In this document: positions 11,094-22,753 of the stretch, piece by piece
Layout: each line of letters opens with the position of its first letter
Position numbering within the stretch: the first letter of the stretch is position 1
From: Cylicocyclus nassatus
Lineage: Eukaryota > Nematoda > Chromadorea > Rhabditida > Strongylidae
Length of the DNA: 64,000 nucleotides
Direction: 5' to 3'
Assembly (NCBI GenBank): GCA_958299035.1
Contig: CATQJL010000001.1
Span: forward strand, 13,945,834 to 14,009,833
Translations under genes and position numbers: made by a program
Notes under the pieces: generated by a model
Seen by the model: only the letters and a program-made list of their open reading frames with translations
Databases searched by the model: none
Told to the model about the DNA's origin: nothing

Positions 11094-12840
11094 GACTAGG
11101 GAATTCGAGGAGACTCTACGACATGTGATTATTTAAGAAGTTCATGGTTGTGTTTCAACAAGATATGGATAATTTAGCGATTGAATTCGTGAGAGGACAT
11201 GTTCGAGTTTGTTCTAGTCACAGAATGGATGATATCTTCCATGCATGCAGTTAAAAGCAGTGGTTCGGAAATTGCAATTGTAAGCTTTCCATCCTTTCTT
11301 GGCTTCTGGATGTGCTGAGTCCAGGACCGTGGTTTGAATTCATCGAAGTTGTCAAAAGGGTGCTTTTTATGGTGATTTTCGGCCCTGGATTGCTGAAGGG
11401 CTGGACGAGAGATTCTCATCAAAAAAGCGACGCGGGTGCAAGAGACTTTATAGATGAAGCCACTCCACCCATTCTGGGACAATTGGCTGATACCTCAAGC
11501 AGCCAGTTGCTTCTCATCGGCGGAAGGCTCTCGTCCAGCACCTTCAGCATCGCCATGGCCGAAAAACGAGAAAAAGCACTTTCATGTCTTGAGGGAAGAA
11601 AATAGCCCTCGAACCGGCGCGCGCAACTCCAAACGGCGCACGCTTGGACGGCTTTGCTTACCTGTTCAGCGCGAGACCTCAAGGCTTCCGGCACTGTGCA
11701 TGCTATCCAAAGCAAAAATTACAGGCAGCGGTGTGTTCGTGCCGGGACCAAAAATTTCCGTCGAAATTCTCGTCCGATCCGCATTTTGGAAATTGGGTAA
11801 ACATCCCAAAAACGGTCTTTTCACCTCTTTCAAAGCTCATATTCGGGTTGTACGTGTCGAAAAGTGTCTAAAACATGCAGAAAGGTAGGAATGAAATGTC
11901 TGCCAGGACACTGCCTTTAAGATAGGGCAACAAGTGAGTAGGATTAAAGCAACCATTAGGTTCTTTCATAAGAAAGCGGTTTGCATAAACAGAATGACAT
12001 AGTCAGTAATGTATTTGTTGCGCACTATCTCCCAACACTTCCTATCATTTCCATTTTCTCAAAAGACAGAGGGCCTAGTTGAAAAAGTCGGCCAAGCCTC
12101 GCGGGAGAGTTCTGACAACCTTTGCCGTATGGTTTGTCATGCGTGAGGATTCACTCAACCCTGCCTATTGGAACGTTTCTGCAGTATGGCCTTGTTTTTC
12201 TTGTTTAGCAATTTCCAGTGCAGATCGATGTCTCAGTGGTAATTGTTTTCTTTAGGTGAAGAGGCGTTTTTACGGCAACCATTCTAAAAGTTTGCGGTTT
12301 CAAAAAATGAAAGACTTTCACGCACTTGTTGTTAGCAAGAATTTGCGCTGCACCTACGTGTAAAACTCTTAGATTTTACCGTTGCATTCACTCCGAAGGC
12401 AGTCTCTTCTGCTGTTTGCAGGGACGCTGTACCAATGAATGGCCATGCCATGTCAGTTATGGCATCCGCTTCGTAACCGTAGGAGTAGTTGCCCATGGTG
12501 AAATTAGTGATCTAAATAAAATTTCTTAGAAGCACAAGTCTTCTCTATAGAAGAAGAAAACTTTTGTTTTGACATTTTGAACTGATCAAATATTTTACTT
12601 TTCAACAGGCTGTAGGAGACACAGCATGTTTTACTACAAAATTCCGCAACTTCCAACGAGTTTGTAAACTGCTCCGTACTTTTTGCAAAATATTTCCTTC
12701 CTATGTACACAAAATGCTAAAATCTTACATTTGCATAGCAGTTACAAAGGTTATGCGTCCTAAGTCACTTGTATCAATAATCCTAAATCAGTTTATGCCT
12801 TTAACAATAGTTTTCCCACATCTTTTTTGGACCGTGCGAC
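11094..12840. other. Gene-poor interval, no function seen
   Basis: The 11270-11890 part is GC-richer and open in several frames on both strands, the usual sign of compositional bias rather than a gene. Apart from the possible protease remnant near 11200-11290, nothing was recognised. Confidence 0.35.
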
Positions 12841-12844
12841 ATAA

Positions 12845-13085
12845 GCACCAACTCAGACAGTCGAAAGGATACCTCCGGAGCGAAAATGGGAAGGTTCCGG
12901 GCTCTTCCCAGCGGAAGTTTGCCACTTGTGCTCCGGAGCCCTCCCATTTCACGCGTTTTGGTGCTCCGGAACTCCTCCAAATCTGGCGCACCCCCGGAGC
13001 AGAGATTTGCGAGCAGAGGTGCGATAGTCGGAGCCGAGTCTCCGCCTACCTTCAGTTTTGAGCTGGTACAGGGTGACCACCTTCA
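12845..13085 (-). repeat. Dispersed GC-rich repeat B, copy 1
   Basis: Reverse complement of the repeat at 21740-22070. Shared blocks include CTCCCATTTCACGCGTTTTGGTGCTCCGG, CAAATCTGGCGCACCCCCGGAG and ACCTTCACTTTTGGG, in inverted order. Non-coding despite GC-rich open frames. Confidence 0.55.
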
Positions 13086-13184
13086 CTTTTGGGTTTGAAA
13101 AAATTTTTTTCTTTAAGCTTAGGACAATGACAATAGGAACGCAAAAGAAAGTATTGAGAGCATATATCTATGTAGTAGGTCGAT

Positions 13185-13560
13185 CCAGGCAGTAACCGCC
13201 GAGAACCAGAGAATGATAAAATAACGTAAAATTATGCAGAATTTCCACTGTTATATATCTGGGCCGGTAGTAAACCTGTCGAAACGCGCAGCTCAAACTC
13301 AGAGTTAACTCAGAGTTAACTCTGAGTTAACGCGCACCTTTCGGGGACCATTAACACCTGCATAAGCAAACCAAATTGGGGAAAGGGTTATATGGCAGGA
13401 TACCCCGCAAGACGTACTTTATGCCAAGTATGGAAACGTAGCGTAATTCGTTCCACGCGAGACGCTACGCGACGAAACGCGCAGCTCAGCTGCGCGTTAA
13501 CTCTGAGTTTGCTGCGCGTTTCAGCAGCCCGCGAAACTCGGAGTTAACTCTGAGTTTGGT
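13185..13560. repeat. Composite repeat with GAGTTAACTC palindromes
   Basis: 13185-13260 matches the reverse complement of 20985-21075, and 13261-13335 matches the reverse complement of 19880-19972. Those two segments flank the 1-kb palindrome at 19965-20990, so this locus resembles an unoccupied copy. It is followed by repeats of AACTCAGAGTTAACTCTG, a perfectly palindromic motif, at 13303-13335 and 13495-13560. Confidence 0.6.
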
Positions 13561-13689
13561 TAGAGAAAGGGAAATAGTGCGTAAACGCAGAGGTCCAGAA
13601 AAAAGTCCTTCGGAGTAGATTTTGCTCCGAGTTTCATGAAGCATGAAGGGGGTATCATGATGCACCGTTGAACACAAAAATTCAAAATT

Positions 13690-14500
13690 TTGTAAAATTT
13701 TGGTCCCGGGGGTTATCCGACGCGCTGATCACGAATCCGATGCTCATTTTTCGCCATTCGCCCACATAGGGGGGTTACGGTAGGAATACGGTAGCTGGGC
13801 GAAAGTCACGAAATTGGCTGAAACTTGGTACACTGGGGTTATTTCGTATGCTGATCACGAATATGACATTCGTTTTTCGCTACGGGGCCACATAGCGGAT
13901 TACGGTAGGTATACGGTAGTTAGACGAAAGTCACAAAATTGCCTGAAACTTGGTACAGGAGGGTTTTCTGGCACGCTGATCACGAATCTGATGCTCATTT
14001 CTAGCCATTCGCCCATATAGCGCGGTTACGGTAGGGATACGGTAGTTGGGCGAAAGTCACGAAATCGGCTGAAACTCGGTACAGGAGGGTTTTCTGGCAC
14101 GCTGATCACGAATCTGATGCTCATTTTTAGCCATTCGCCCATATAGCGCGGTTACGGTAGGGATACGATAGTTGGGCGAAAGTCACGAAATCGGCTGAAA
14201 CTCGGTACAGGAGGGTTTTCTGGCACGCTGATCACGAATCTGATGCTCATTTTTAGCCATTCGCCCATATAGCGCGGTTACGGTAGGGATACGGTAGTTG
14301 GGCGGAATTTATAAATTTTGTCGAAACTTGGTACAATGGAGTTACTTCGCATGCTGATCACGAATACGAGAGTCGTTTCTCGCTACAGGGCCACAAAGCG
14401 GGATTACGGTAGCCATACGGTAGCTGTGTGAAGATCACAAAATTTGCTGAAACTTGGTGTGGTGGGGTTATTTGCCATGCTGATTATGAATATGCTAATC
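13690..14500 (+). repeat. 126-bp tandem satellite, six to seven units
   Basis: The marker CTGATCACGAAT starts at about 13722, 13850, 13977, 14102, 14228 and 14355, with a degenerate CTGATTATGAAT near 14479. This gives a period of 125-128 bp. Each unit also holds TTACGGTAG, GGCGAAAGTCAC and GCTGAAACTTGGTACA. Single diverged units seem to occur elsewhere, for example near 9255, 23870, 24810 and 28650. Confidence 0.85.
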
Positions 14501-14879
14501 ATTTTGCATGAAAATGCAATTTATGGTTTTCAGCAGCCAGCCATCAGTGCCGTATTTCGTCTCGAACCTCTAAGCAGCCTGTGCGCTGTGAAATTAAAGC
14601 CATAAGTCAAGTCTCATCCATTTCCAAAAACACGTGCACCCTAAGTGCTCTTATAGAACGATCCCTGATGCCATAAATGTATCCGTCAACTTAAACTTCA
14701 ATATCATTTTCGCATGCTCAACCACACAACTACCAGCACTGAGAAACTAATATATACTTCCAACCGCCTCCTTCAAAAATGTAAATGTAACAGATTTTCG
14801 CAAGAAATTTTTCTACCGAAACCAAACTATGTATGCTTTTTGCCAGTTTGTGATATGATTGTAACTACGCAAGTTTTGA

Positions 14880-15135
14880 TCGAATGAACAAATATCGAAT
14901 AATATCTTTAAAAATTCATCGAACGAATGAATAACGAATAATGAAGAAAAAGGGGGCGTGGCGCGAGTCACGCCTCCGAAATAGTTTACAAGTTTTCAAA
15001 TGAGCAAATATTACTTGATTTCCGATTTTTATACCATTCGAATTTGAATATTCGAATATGGGCACATTCCAAAATTCGAACTATCGATTATTCGATTGAC
15101 CGAACTTGATCGAATGACTATTCGAATAAACAACA
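14880..15135. repeat. ATTCGAA cluster 2 with an embedded hAT-MITE fragment
   Basis: ATTCGAA/TTCGAAT variants flank a 40-bp block, from GAAGAAAAAGGGGGCGTGGC to GCCTCCGAAA (about 14942-14983). That block also occurs inside the hAT MITE at about 19137-19176. The piece lacks MITE ends, so it is a truncated insertion or a chimeric repeat. Confidence 0.5.
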
Positions 15136-15714
15136 ACTGAATATCCTTCTTATGTATTAACTGGAAACATCAGGCGAGACGACGAAAACTACACATGGAT
15201 CACCTACCCCGGCCACCCCCCTTCAGCGTTGCGGAGGGCGAGTTGTTGACAGTGTGAGCGCGCGAGACATCACACCCTCTCGCAGAGGTTACAGACAATG
15301 AGATTTTTAGAGGCGCGGTGTACTCCGAACCGCAGACAAGTTAGAGAGGAGAGGGTTGTCTCGGCATGTGACTATTGATCGCACCCTACACTGCATGCGA
15401 TGACGGCACGTGTTTTGACTTCGCATGCGATGACGAATCGTGATGAACTACCGTATGCTCGGTTTGATCACAGCGTTCACAGCTTTAGCAATCTCTACTG
15501 TTTACATACACATGTTTCCTCTTCTTTTCATGCCCTTACCTACAATCCAGGTACATACCAAACATTTCCTTGCTACCTCCTTGCCATTTTGCATAACAGT
15601 TTGATATGAAATCTGAGAATTGCAACTCTCCATAGAATCGTCATCAGAACTCAACATTTTGTGAAATGTTGATGAAACTCACAATCCGAAGAGCAACTGA
15701 ACAGCAAAAAATTG
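15136..15714. other. Unannotated spacer before the 175-bp satellite
   Basis: No gene, TIR or tandem structure recognised. Confidence 0.35.
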
Positions 15715-18440
15715 CATTGTTTGCAGGCTTTCTTTGTGGCTGAGCAGTTTTTGGATTGAAAAATATTGTTTTCCCCCACAATTTCCACGAAAAACGGTAA
15801 AAAAAAATCGATTTCGACAGAAATTTGGCCACAGAAAATGCCTTTGCTCCCGGAATGAAGACCCAGCATGGAAGCTGTGGTCTCGCTGGTTGAGCTCCGG
15901 AGGGCTCTCTTTGTGGCTGGCCAGTTTTTAGAACGAAAAATTTTGGTTTCCCCCACAACTTCCACGAAAAACGGTAAAAAAAATCGATTTCGACAGAAAT
16001 TTGGCCACAGAAAATGCCTTTGCTCACGGAATGAAGACCCAGCATGGAAGCTGTGGTCTCGCTGGTTGAGCTCCGGAGGGCTCTCTCTATGGCTGGCCAG
16101 TTTTTAGAACGAAAAATTTTGGTTTCCCCCACAATTTCCACAAAAAACGGTAAAAACCTCGATTTCGACAGAAATCTGGCCACAGAAAATGCATTTGCTC
16201 CCGGATTGAAGACCCAGCATGGAAGCTGTGGTCTCGCTGGTTGAGCCCCGGAGGGCTCTCTCTTTGGCTGGCCAGTTTTTAGAACGAAAAATTTTGGTTT
16301 CCCCCACAATTTCCACGGAAAACGGTAAAAACCTCGATTTCGACAGAAATTTGGCCACAGAAAATGCCTTTGCTCCCGGAATGAAGACCCAGCATGGAAG
16401 CTGTGGTCTCGCTGGTTGAGCTCCGGAGGGCTCTCTTTGTGGCTGGCCAGTTTTTAGAACGAAAAATTTTGGTTTCCCCCACAATTTCCACAAAAAACGG
16501 TAAAAACCTCGATTTCGACAGAAATCTGGCCACAGAAAATGCATTTGCTCCCGGATTGAAGACCCAGCATGGAAGCTGTGGTCTCGCTGGTTGAGCTCCG
16601 GAGGGCTCTCTTTGTGGCTGGCCGGTTTTTAGAACGAAAAATTTTGGTTTCCCCCACAACTTCCACGAAAAACGGTAAAAAAAATCGATTTCGACAGAAA
16701 TTTGGCCACAGAAAATGCCTTTGCTCCCGGAATGAAGAACCCAGCATGGAAGCTGTGGTCTCGCTGGTTGAGCTCCGGAGGGCTCTCTCTATGGCTGGCC
16801 AGTTTTTAGAACGAAAAATTTTGGTTTCCCCCACAATTTCCACGGAAAACGGTAAAAACCTCGATTTCGACAGAAATCTGGCCACAGAAAATGCATTTGC
16901 TCCCGGAATGAAGACCTAGCATGGAAGCTGTGGTCTCGCTGGTTGAGCCCCGGAGGGCTCTCTCTTTGGCTGGCCAGTTTTTAGAACGAAAAATTTTGGT
17001 TTCCCCCACAATTTCCACGGAAAACGGTAAAAACCTCGATTTCGACAGAAATTTGGCCACAGAAAATGCCTTTGCTCCCGGATTGAAGACCCAGCATGGA
17101 AGCTGTGGTCTCGCTGGTTGAGCCCCGGAGGGCTCTCTCTTTGGCTGGCCAGTTTTTAGAACGAAAAATTTTGGTTTCCCCCACAATTTCCACGGAAAAC
17201 GGTAAAAACCTCGATTTCGACAGAAATCTGGCCACAGAAAATGCATTTGCTCCCGGAATGAAGACCTAGCATGGAAGCTGTGGTCTCGCTGGTTGAGCCC
17301 CGGAGGGCTCTCTCTTTGGCTGGCCAGTTTTTAGAACGAAAAATTTTGGTTTCCCCCACAATTTCCACGGAAAACGGTAAAAACCTCGATTTCGACAGAA
17401 ATTTGGCCACAGAAAATGCCTTTGCTCCCGGAATGAAGACCCAGCATGGAAGCTGTGGTCTCGCTGGTTGAGACCCGGAGGGCTCTCTCTGTGGCTGGCC
17501 GGTTTTTAGAACGAAAAATTTTGGTTTCCCCCACAATTTCCACGAAAAACGGTAAAAACCTCGATTTCGACAGAAATCTGGCCACAGAAAATGCATTTGC
17601 TCCCGGATTGAAGACCCAGCATGGAAGCTGTGGTCTCGCTGGTTGAGCCCCGGAGGGCTCTCTCTTTGGCTGGCCAGTTTTTAGAACGAAAAATTTTGGT
17701 TTCCCCCACAATTTCCACGGAAAACGGTAAAAACCTCGATTTCGACAGAAATCTGGCCACAGAAAATGCATTTGCTCCCGGAATGAAGACCTAGCATGGA
17801 AGCTGTGGTCTCGCTGGTTGAGCCCCGGAGGGCTCTCTCTTTGGCTGGCCAGTTTTTAGAACGAAAAATTTTGGTTTCCCCCACAATTTCCACGGAAAAC
17901 GGTAAAAACCTCGATTTCGACAGAAATCTGGCCACAGAAAATGCATTTGCTCCCGGAATGAAGACCTAGCATGGAAGCTGTGGTCTCGCTGGTTGAGATC
18001 CGGAGGGCTCTCTCTGTGGCTGGCCGGTTTTTAGAACGAAAAATTTTGGTTTCCCCCACAATTTCCACGAAAAACGGTAAAAACCTCGATTTCGACAGTA
18101 ATCTGTCCACAGAAAATGCCTTTGCTCCCGGAGTGAAGAACCCAGCATGGAAGCTGTGGTCTCGCTGGTTGAGCTCCGGAGGGCTCTCTCTATGGCTGGC
18201 CAGTTTTTAGAACGAAAAATTTTGGTTTCCCCCACAATTTCCACGAAAAACGGTAAAAACCTCGATTTCGACAGAAATCTGGCCACAGAAAATGCATTTG
18301 CTCCCGGAATGAAGACCCAGCATGGAAGCTGTGGTCTCGCTGGTTGAGCCCCGGAGGGCTCTCTCTATGGCTGGCCAGTTTTTAGAACGAAAAATTTTGT
18401 TTTCGCCACAATCTTCATACAAATCACTGAAAAGCTCGAT
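15715..18440 (+). repeat. 175-bp tandem satellite, about 15 units
   Basis: The marker ATGGAAGCTGTGGTCTCGC recurs 15 times from about 15868 to 18322 at a spacing of 175-178 bp. Each unit contains GAACGAAAAATTTTGG, CCCCCACAATTTCCAC, CTCGATTTCGACAG and GGCCACAGAAAATGC. Variation between units is mostly at fixed sites (ttg/cttg, acctcg/aaaatcg, gacccag/gacctag). This suggests a few subfamilies amplified in blocks. Both edges are degenerate; decayed unit fragments extend to about 18600. Long open frames on both strands follow the period and are not genes. Confidence 0.92.
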
Positions 18441-18599
18441 TTCCACGAAATTTATGCCACATTGCCCACGGCCTTCAACCACCTCAACTTTTGCTTTCAA
18501 ACCCTGGGACCCGCTGTCAGCTTTTCCCCTATTGTTCGATTTTCAACGGCCAGTCATCTTTGGAGTCCTTTATTTTGCCCTTGCTCCCGAAGTGAAGAC

Positions 18600-19007
18600 C
18601 CAGCATGCGTTTGCATTGGTCAGTCTTCTAGGGAAGCGATTGTGTTGATTTTAACCAAGCAACAGAAAAAGCAAGCTGAATCAAATAACTAAATTCTGGT
18701 GGTGGCATTTGGGAGAAAAGATCAGATATTTTTGTGTCTACCCGCGAAGCTTGATTTTTTATTTATTTAGCTTCCTAGAGAGGCGATTTGAACACCGTTT
18801 ATAGTTAGATGCAGTCCCAATTAAGTAAATACTAATGTATCTGCCCCGACCCACTTACAGCGGCCCGTAGGGCCGCTAGTCATTGAATATCGAATGCAAT
18901 AAATTCGAATGTTGGCATGCAATATTCGAATATTCGAATATTCGAATAATTTATTCTCCCGATTTTTCAAATGAACGAATTCGAATGAAGAAAACTTATC
19001 AGCCAGC
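18600..19007. repeat. Spacer with ATTCGAA cluster 3
   Basis: From about 18880 to 18985 there are repeated AATATTCGAATATTCGAATA strings like those at 6.6-7.1 kb. The rest of the interval shows nothing recognisable. Confidence 0.5.
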
Positions 19008-19342
19008 CATTGGCGATCCCAAGATTTTGCGCGGGGGGGGGGCTAAAAAATTTTTTTTGAATGAAGGTGCATGGCATTAGCCAAGCACTCCGAAAAAATT
19101 TTTGGAGTGCTTCTCAAATTCTTTACCTCCCAAAATGAAGAAAAAGGGGGCGTGGCGCGAGTCACGCCTCCGAAAAATTTTTTTACAAGGCTAATTTGAA
19201 TTTTTGAAGAATTTTAAAAATTATTTTAATTATCTACGTAAACAAACAAGTCACTTGCACATTTTTATAACCCACGTGAGTAAATTTCGAAAATTTCGCG
19301 ACTCATTCTCGGGAGGGAGGGCGCCCCCTCGGTCCGCCACTG
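19008..19342. mobile_element. hAT-type MITE, CAGTGGCG family, copy 2, perfect 8-bp TSD
   Basis: Left end CATTGGCGATCC; right end GGTCCGCCACTG. Both sides carry the same 8-bp duplication cagccagc (19000-19007 and 19343-19350), diagnostic of hAT-type insertion. Relative to copy 1 it is inverted and has the same AT-rich core and small hairpin. Confidence 0.85.
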
Positions 19343-19740
19343 CAGCCAGCCAGTAGTATCATCAAAATGATAGTGGCGTGTTCATGATTTCATTATGCGT
19401 TTTTATCACACATGGCTTCTACATTTTACAATATGTTCGAGTTCGAGAGCTTCTAGCTAAATTTTGATACTTAAATTATGTTTTGTCAATGAAGCAGTCA
19501 CTTTTACTAGATATCCTATCTAGGAATGCAGCTGGAGATAATCAATTTTTCTAAGGTTGGTATTTTCTGAATAGAAGATGATATCGTAGGTGGGGGTTGA
19601 GAATGGGGGGGGGGAGTACGTATAGGTATTGTAGTGAATCACCCTGCTTAAAGCAAAAAGGCACCGTGCCTCTTAACGTGCCTGAACACGTAGGATGTAA
19701 GCAACGAGTACTAATCGCGGCAGAATGGCGGTGGTGCTAG

Positions 19741-19812
19741 GGTGCCTGTAGTCTAGTGGTTTAGTGGTGGGCACTTAGCGCTGAGCGACGAGAGTTCGAC
19801 TCCTGACCTAGT
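19741..19812 (+). tRNA. tRNA-like sequence, degenerate (pseudogene or SINE head)
   Basis: TGTAGTCTAGTGGTTTAGTGG resembles a polymerase III A box and D arm, and GAGAGTTCGACTCCTG resembles a B box and T arm, at tRNA-like spacing. The acceptor stem does not pair and no clean anticodon stem is visible. It is therefore not a functional tRNA by eye. Confidence 0.3.
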
Positions 19813-19879
19813 CTGAGTGTTTTGCGATGAAGCGTGTGGTAGCTCCTCAACAACTATGGCGGCTCCGCAAGTAGCACCA

Positions 19880-19945
19880 CGAACTCTGAGTTTCAAAACG
19901 AAACTCAGAGTTAACTCTGAGTTAACGCGCAGCTTTAAACTCTCA
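19880..19945. repeat. GAGTTAACTC palindromic repeat
   Basis: Short tandem or inverted copies of AACTCAGAGTTAACTCTGAG, as at 13.3 and 13.5 kb. It sits at the outer edge of the repeat that hosts the 20-kb palindrome. Confidence 0.5.
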
Positions 19946-19964
19946 GTTTCGGCCAGATTACTAC

Positions 19965-20990
19965 CGGCCCTGGTGTTTGAAGATGTCAGCAATTGCGACT
20001 TCATAGGTTTTGAAGCGTATATATATGGTGCTCTATCAGGTAGTGAAAGAATCGCGTCGATTTGAAAGATAGTCGCCGAAAACCAGAATTCTAAATAATT
20101 ACGCCATTTTTGCGTGTTTAGTGACAGCTGACAGTTAAACTCATATAAATCTTGACTGTGAAGCTGTGCAATGTTGCGCCTTCATAGGGTCTGTAAAGTA
20201 AGGACTGCCTTATCAAAACATATCTTAGCCGTACTGATCTATTGATACCGCCGAGATATAGGATCTTAAAAAAACAGGCGAAAAACCGTTTTTTGAAATT
20301 CAGTAGCTCATAACATCTTCAGAATTGCATGAATCATGTTGCGTCTTCAAATGTTGGATTCTCCTCTTCAAGAGCTTTCAGATGATATATAATGTATGGG
20401 GGTTTGGGGCCTCTCACGGCATATGCCCGGGGTGGAGACTTTTCATACCAAAGTATCCACATCGCCTATGTTAATGTATTCGCTGGAGGCCGCCAGTGGA
20501 GACTTTGGTATGAAAAGTCTCCACCCCGGGCATATGCCGTGAGAGGCACCAAACCCCCATACATTATATATCATCTGAAAGCTCTTGAAGAGGAGAATCC
20601 AACATATGAAGACGCAACATGATTAATGCAATTCCGAAAAAGTTATGAGCTGTTGAATTTCAAAAAACGGTTTTTTACCTGTTTTTTAAGATCCTATATC
20701 TCGGCGGTATCAATAGATCAGTACGGCTAAGATATGTTTTGATAAGGCAGTTCTTACTTTACAGAACCTATGAAGTCGCAACATTGCACAACTTCACACT
20801 CAAGATCAATATGAGATTAACTGTCAGCTGTCACTAAACACGCAAAAATGGCGTAATTATTGAGAATTCTGGTTTTCGGCGACTATCTCTCAAATCGACT
20901 CGATTCTTGCACTTTCAGGTAGAACAACACTTGCCCTTCAAAACCTATGAAGTCGCAATTGCTGACATCTTCAATCGCAGGATTTACAAA
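19965..20990. mobile_element. 1-kb near-perfect palindrome (foldback element)
   Basis: Two inverted arms of about 480 bp (roughly 19978-20456 and 20503-20978) surround a 45-bp loop and differ at few positions. The outermost paired sequence is TTGAAGATGTCAGCAATTGC. Related flanks joined without this palindrome occur inverted at 13185-13335, which defines its approximate limits. No target duplication was identified with certainty. Mirrored open frames in the arms are not genes. Confidence 0.75.
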
Positions 20991-21099
20991 AGTGGAAATT
21001 TCGCACAATTCATCGTTATTTTATCATTCGAAATTCTGGTTCTCGGCGGTTATGCCTGGATCGACCTACTTTCTTCGCAGTACGTTATAATAAAATTTA

Positions 21100-21735
21100 C
21101 TTAATAAAATTTGTAAAATCTCGCTGAGTTTCACTTCAAAACACACCATTTACTGAACACGTTTATTTCAGATATTTATGCCGCTGTGTACGTAGAAATT
21201 TTTATTTATTTAATACGCTCTTGGCGTTCCTTACAAAAGGAACAAAAAAGAACATGAGTTATTCTTACAACCGCAATCAAAGTCTACCATGAAGATTAGG
21301 TCCAAACTTCAAATTGGTTAAGAATTATATGTTGACTGAGCTTGTATGTGACTGCTCTAGATTACACTTGTCAGAGTCTAAAGATGTGATCATGGAGATG
21401 GTACCCATGCCCCCATTATTGCCAGCAAAACTCTGAGATATTTTATAGCCTAGGTTTGTATGGTGGATATACTCTCACCATATGAGGCAAGTAGGACGAG
21501 CTTAATAACTCAAGATCAATCTTGAGTAATATGGAGGGTTGTAATGAATCGTATGTGATCGAGAAGATCAGCAAGTTGTTGAAAGCTGTGGAGGTGGTGT
21601 TCACGCCTACTCGCCTACTCGAAATATGCTTTGAATGTCTCTTTTGCATTTGTTTTGCTTATTTACCGCGCATTGGCGGCAACGACCTGGAAGAATAGGC
21701 TCAATCAACGTTAACGCTTCCCCCCCCCCCTCCCC
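21100..21735. other. Unannotated interval
   Basis: No gene or repeat structure recognised apart from a C-rich run at its right edge (about 21720-21740). Confidence 0.35.
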
Positions 21736-21739
21736 CCGG

Positions 21740-22070
21740 TCGACTTTCTTGGGGGGTGAGTGTCCGGCCTACCATCTTCACTTCTGGCCGGCCAGTGGTA
21801 GCTGGAGCCACCTTCACTTTTGGGGGGCCCGGCTCCACCTATCGCACCTCTGCGAGTTCCGGGGAGGAGTGCGAACGGGCGTCACGGTGACGTCACAAAA
21901 AGGCGAATGGGACCCCTCCCCGGGGCTCGCAAATCTCTGGGGGGTGCGCCAGATTTGGAGGAGCCCCGGAGCACCAAAATGCGTGAAATGGGAGGGCTCC
22001 AGAGCACGAAGTGGCAGATCCCCGCCGTTTGCCCTCGGAGGTGTCCCTTAGACTGTCTGAGAAAGGCAGC
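21740..22070 (+). repeat. Dispersed GC-rich repeat B, copy 2
   Basis: Inverted relative to 12845-13085. Shares CACCTTCACTTTTGGGG, TGCGCCAGATTTGGAGGAG, GCACCAAAATGCGTGAAATG and TTAGACTGTCTGAG. The GC-rich frames have no recognisable protein. Confidence 0.55.
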
Positions 22071-22415
22071 GTTGCGCCAAAATTCCATCTCGATTTTGCA
22101 GCTATAGGGCCTTTTCGTGGTCCTCAACCCGAATGATGCTTCGGACCGTGGGAAGGCCAAAAACTGGGCGTTTTCGCATTTTTTGAGGACGGACAAGAGC
22201 TTATTGAACAAGTAGGACGGTCTTAATATGCAAACTGTGTCTCCTGTGATGTTTTCACCACGTTAGAGAGAATGCGCATGTTTCATGTGTTCCTGCAGAT
22301 TATACAAGTGAGGTCGCTCGACGCGTGCAAACCAAGGATTGCGGGTAGATTCAGGCGCATTTTTTTCTTGGGCGGAACACAGAGTCTGGTGCCTTCGCGA
22401 GGCCAGCATGTACCA

Positions 22416-22582
22416 TTTGATTTAACTGGCTTGGCTTCGGGAAGGCGGGGCTTCGTGACATAGTTAAGGCTAGGCAATGATCAGAGAGCACTGGCGAGAG
22501 AGACGCAGGTGCGTCGCGGGCGCGAGCGGCCTTGATTAGGTCAAAAAGCCCCGCCTTGTCGAAGCCAAGCCAGTTGAATCAA
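22416..22582. mobile_element. 167-bp MITE with TTTGATTYAACTGGCTTGGC ends
   Basis: The left end TTTGATTTAACTGGCTTGG and the right end CCAAGCCAGTTGAATCAAA are inverted repeats. Inside them AGGCGGGGCTT and AAGCCCCGCCTT also pair. Half of a second copy is at 40091-40149. The target duplication is unclear. Confidence 0.65.
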
Positions 22583-22753
22583 AGGTTAAATCTGTTGCAT
22601 CTCTGCGATTTCTGTACGAAAGTTTAATCTGTAGCCAAACTGCCTTCGGATTCGTGCTCTCTTCGGTTTCAGCATCGTTCTGTCATCGTTCAACATTGGA
22701 TGAATTTTGAATTTTTGTGAGTTCATGAATAGTGGGAAGTATCTTAAAATTAC

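Noticed and set aside
15644..18500. Long open reading frames on both strands (up to 221 codons) encoding repeated peptides
   Set aside because: They follow the 175-bp satellite period exactly, appear on both strands and shift frame with unit length; no start, splice or domain support.
19741..19812. Functional tRNA gene
   Set aside because: A- and B-box-like strings are present but the acceptor and anticodon stems do not pair; listed only as a tRNA-like sequence.
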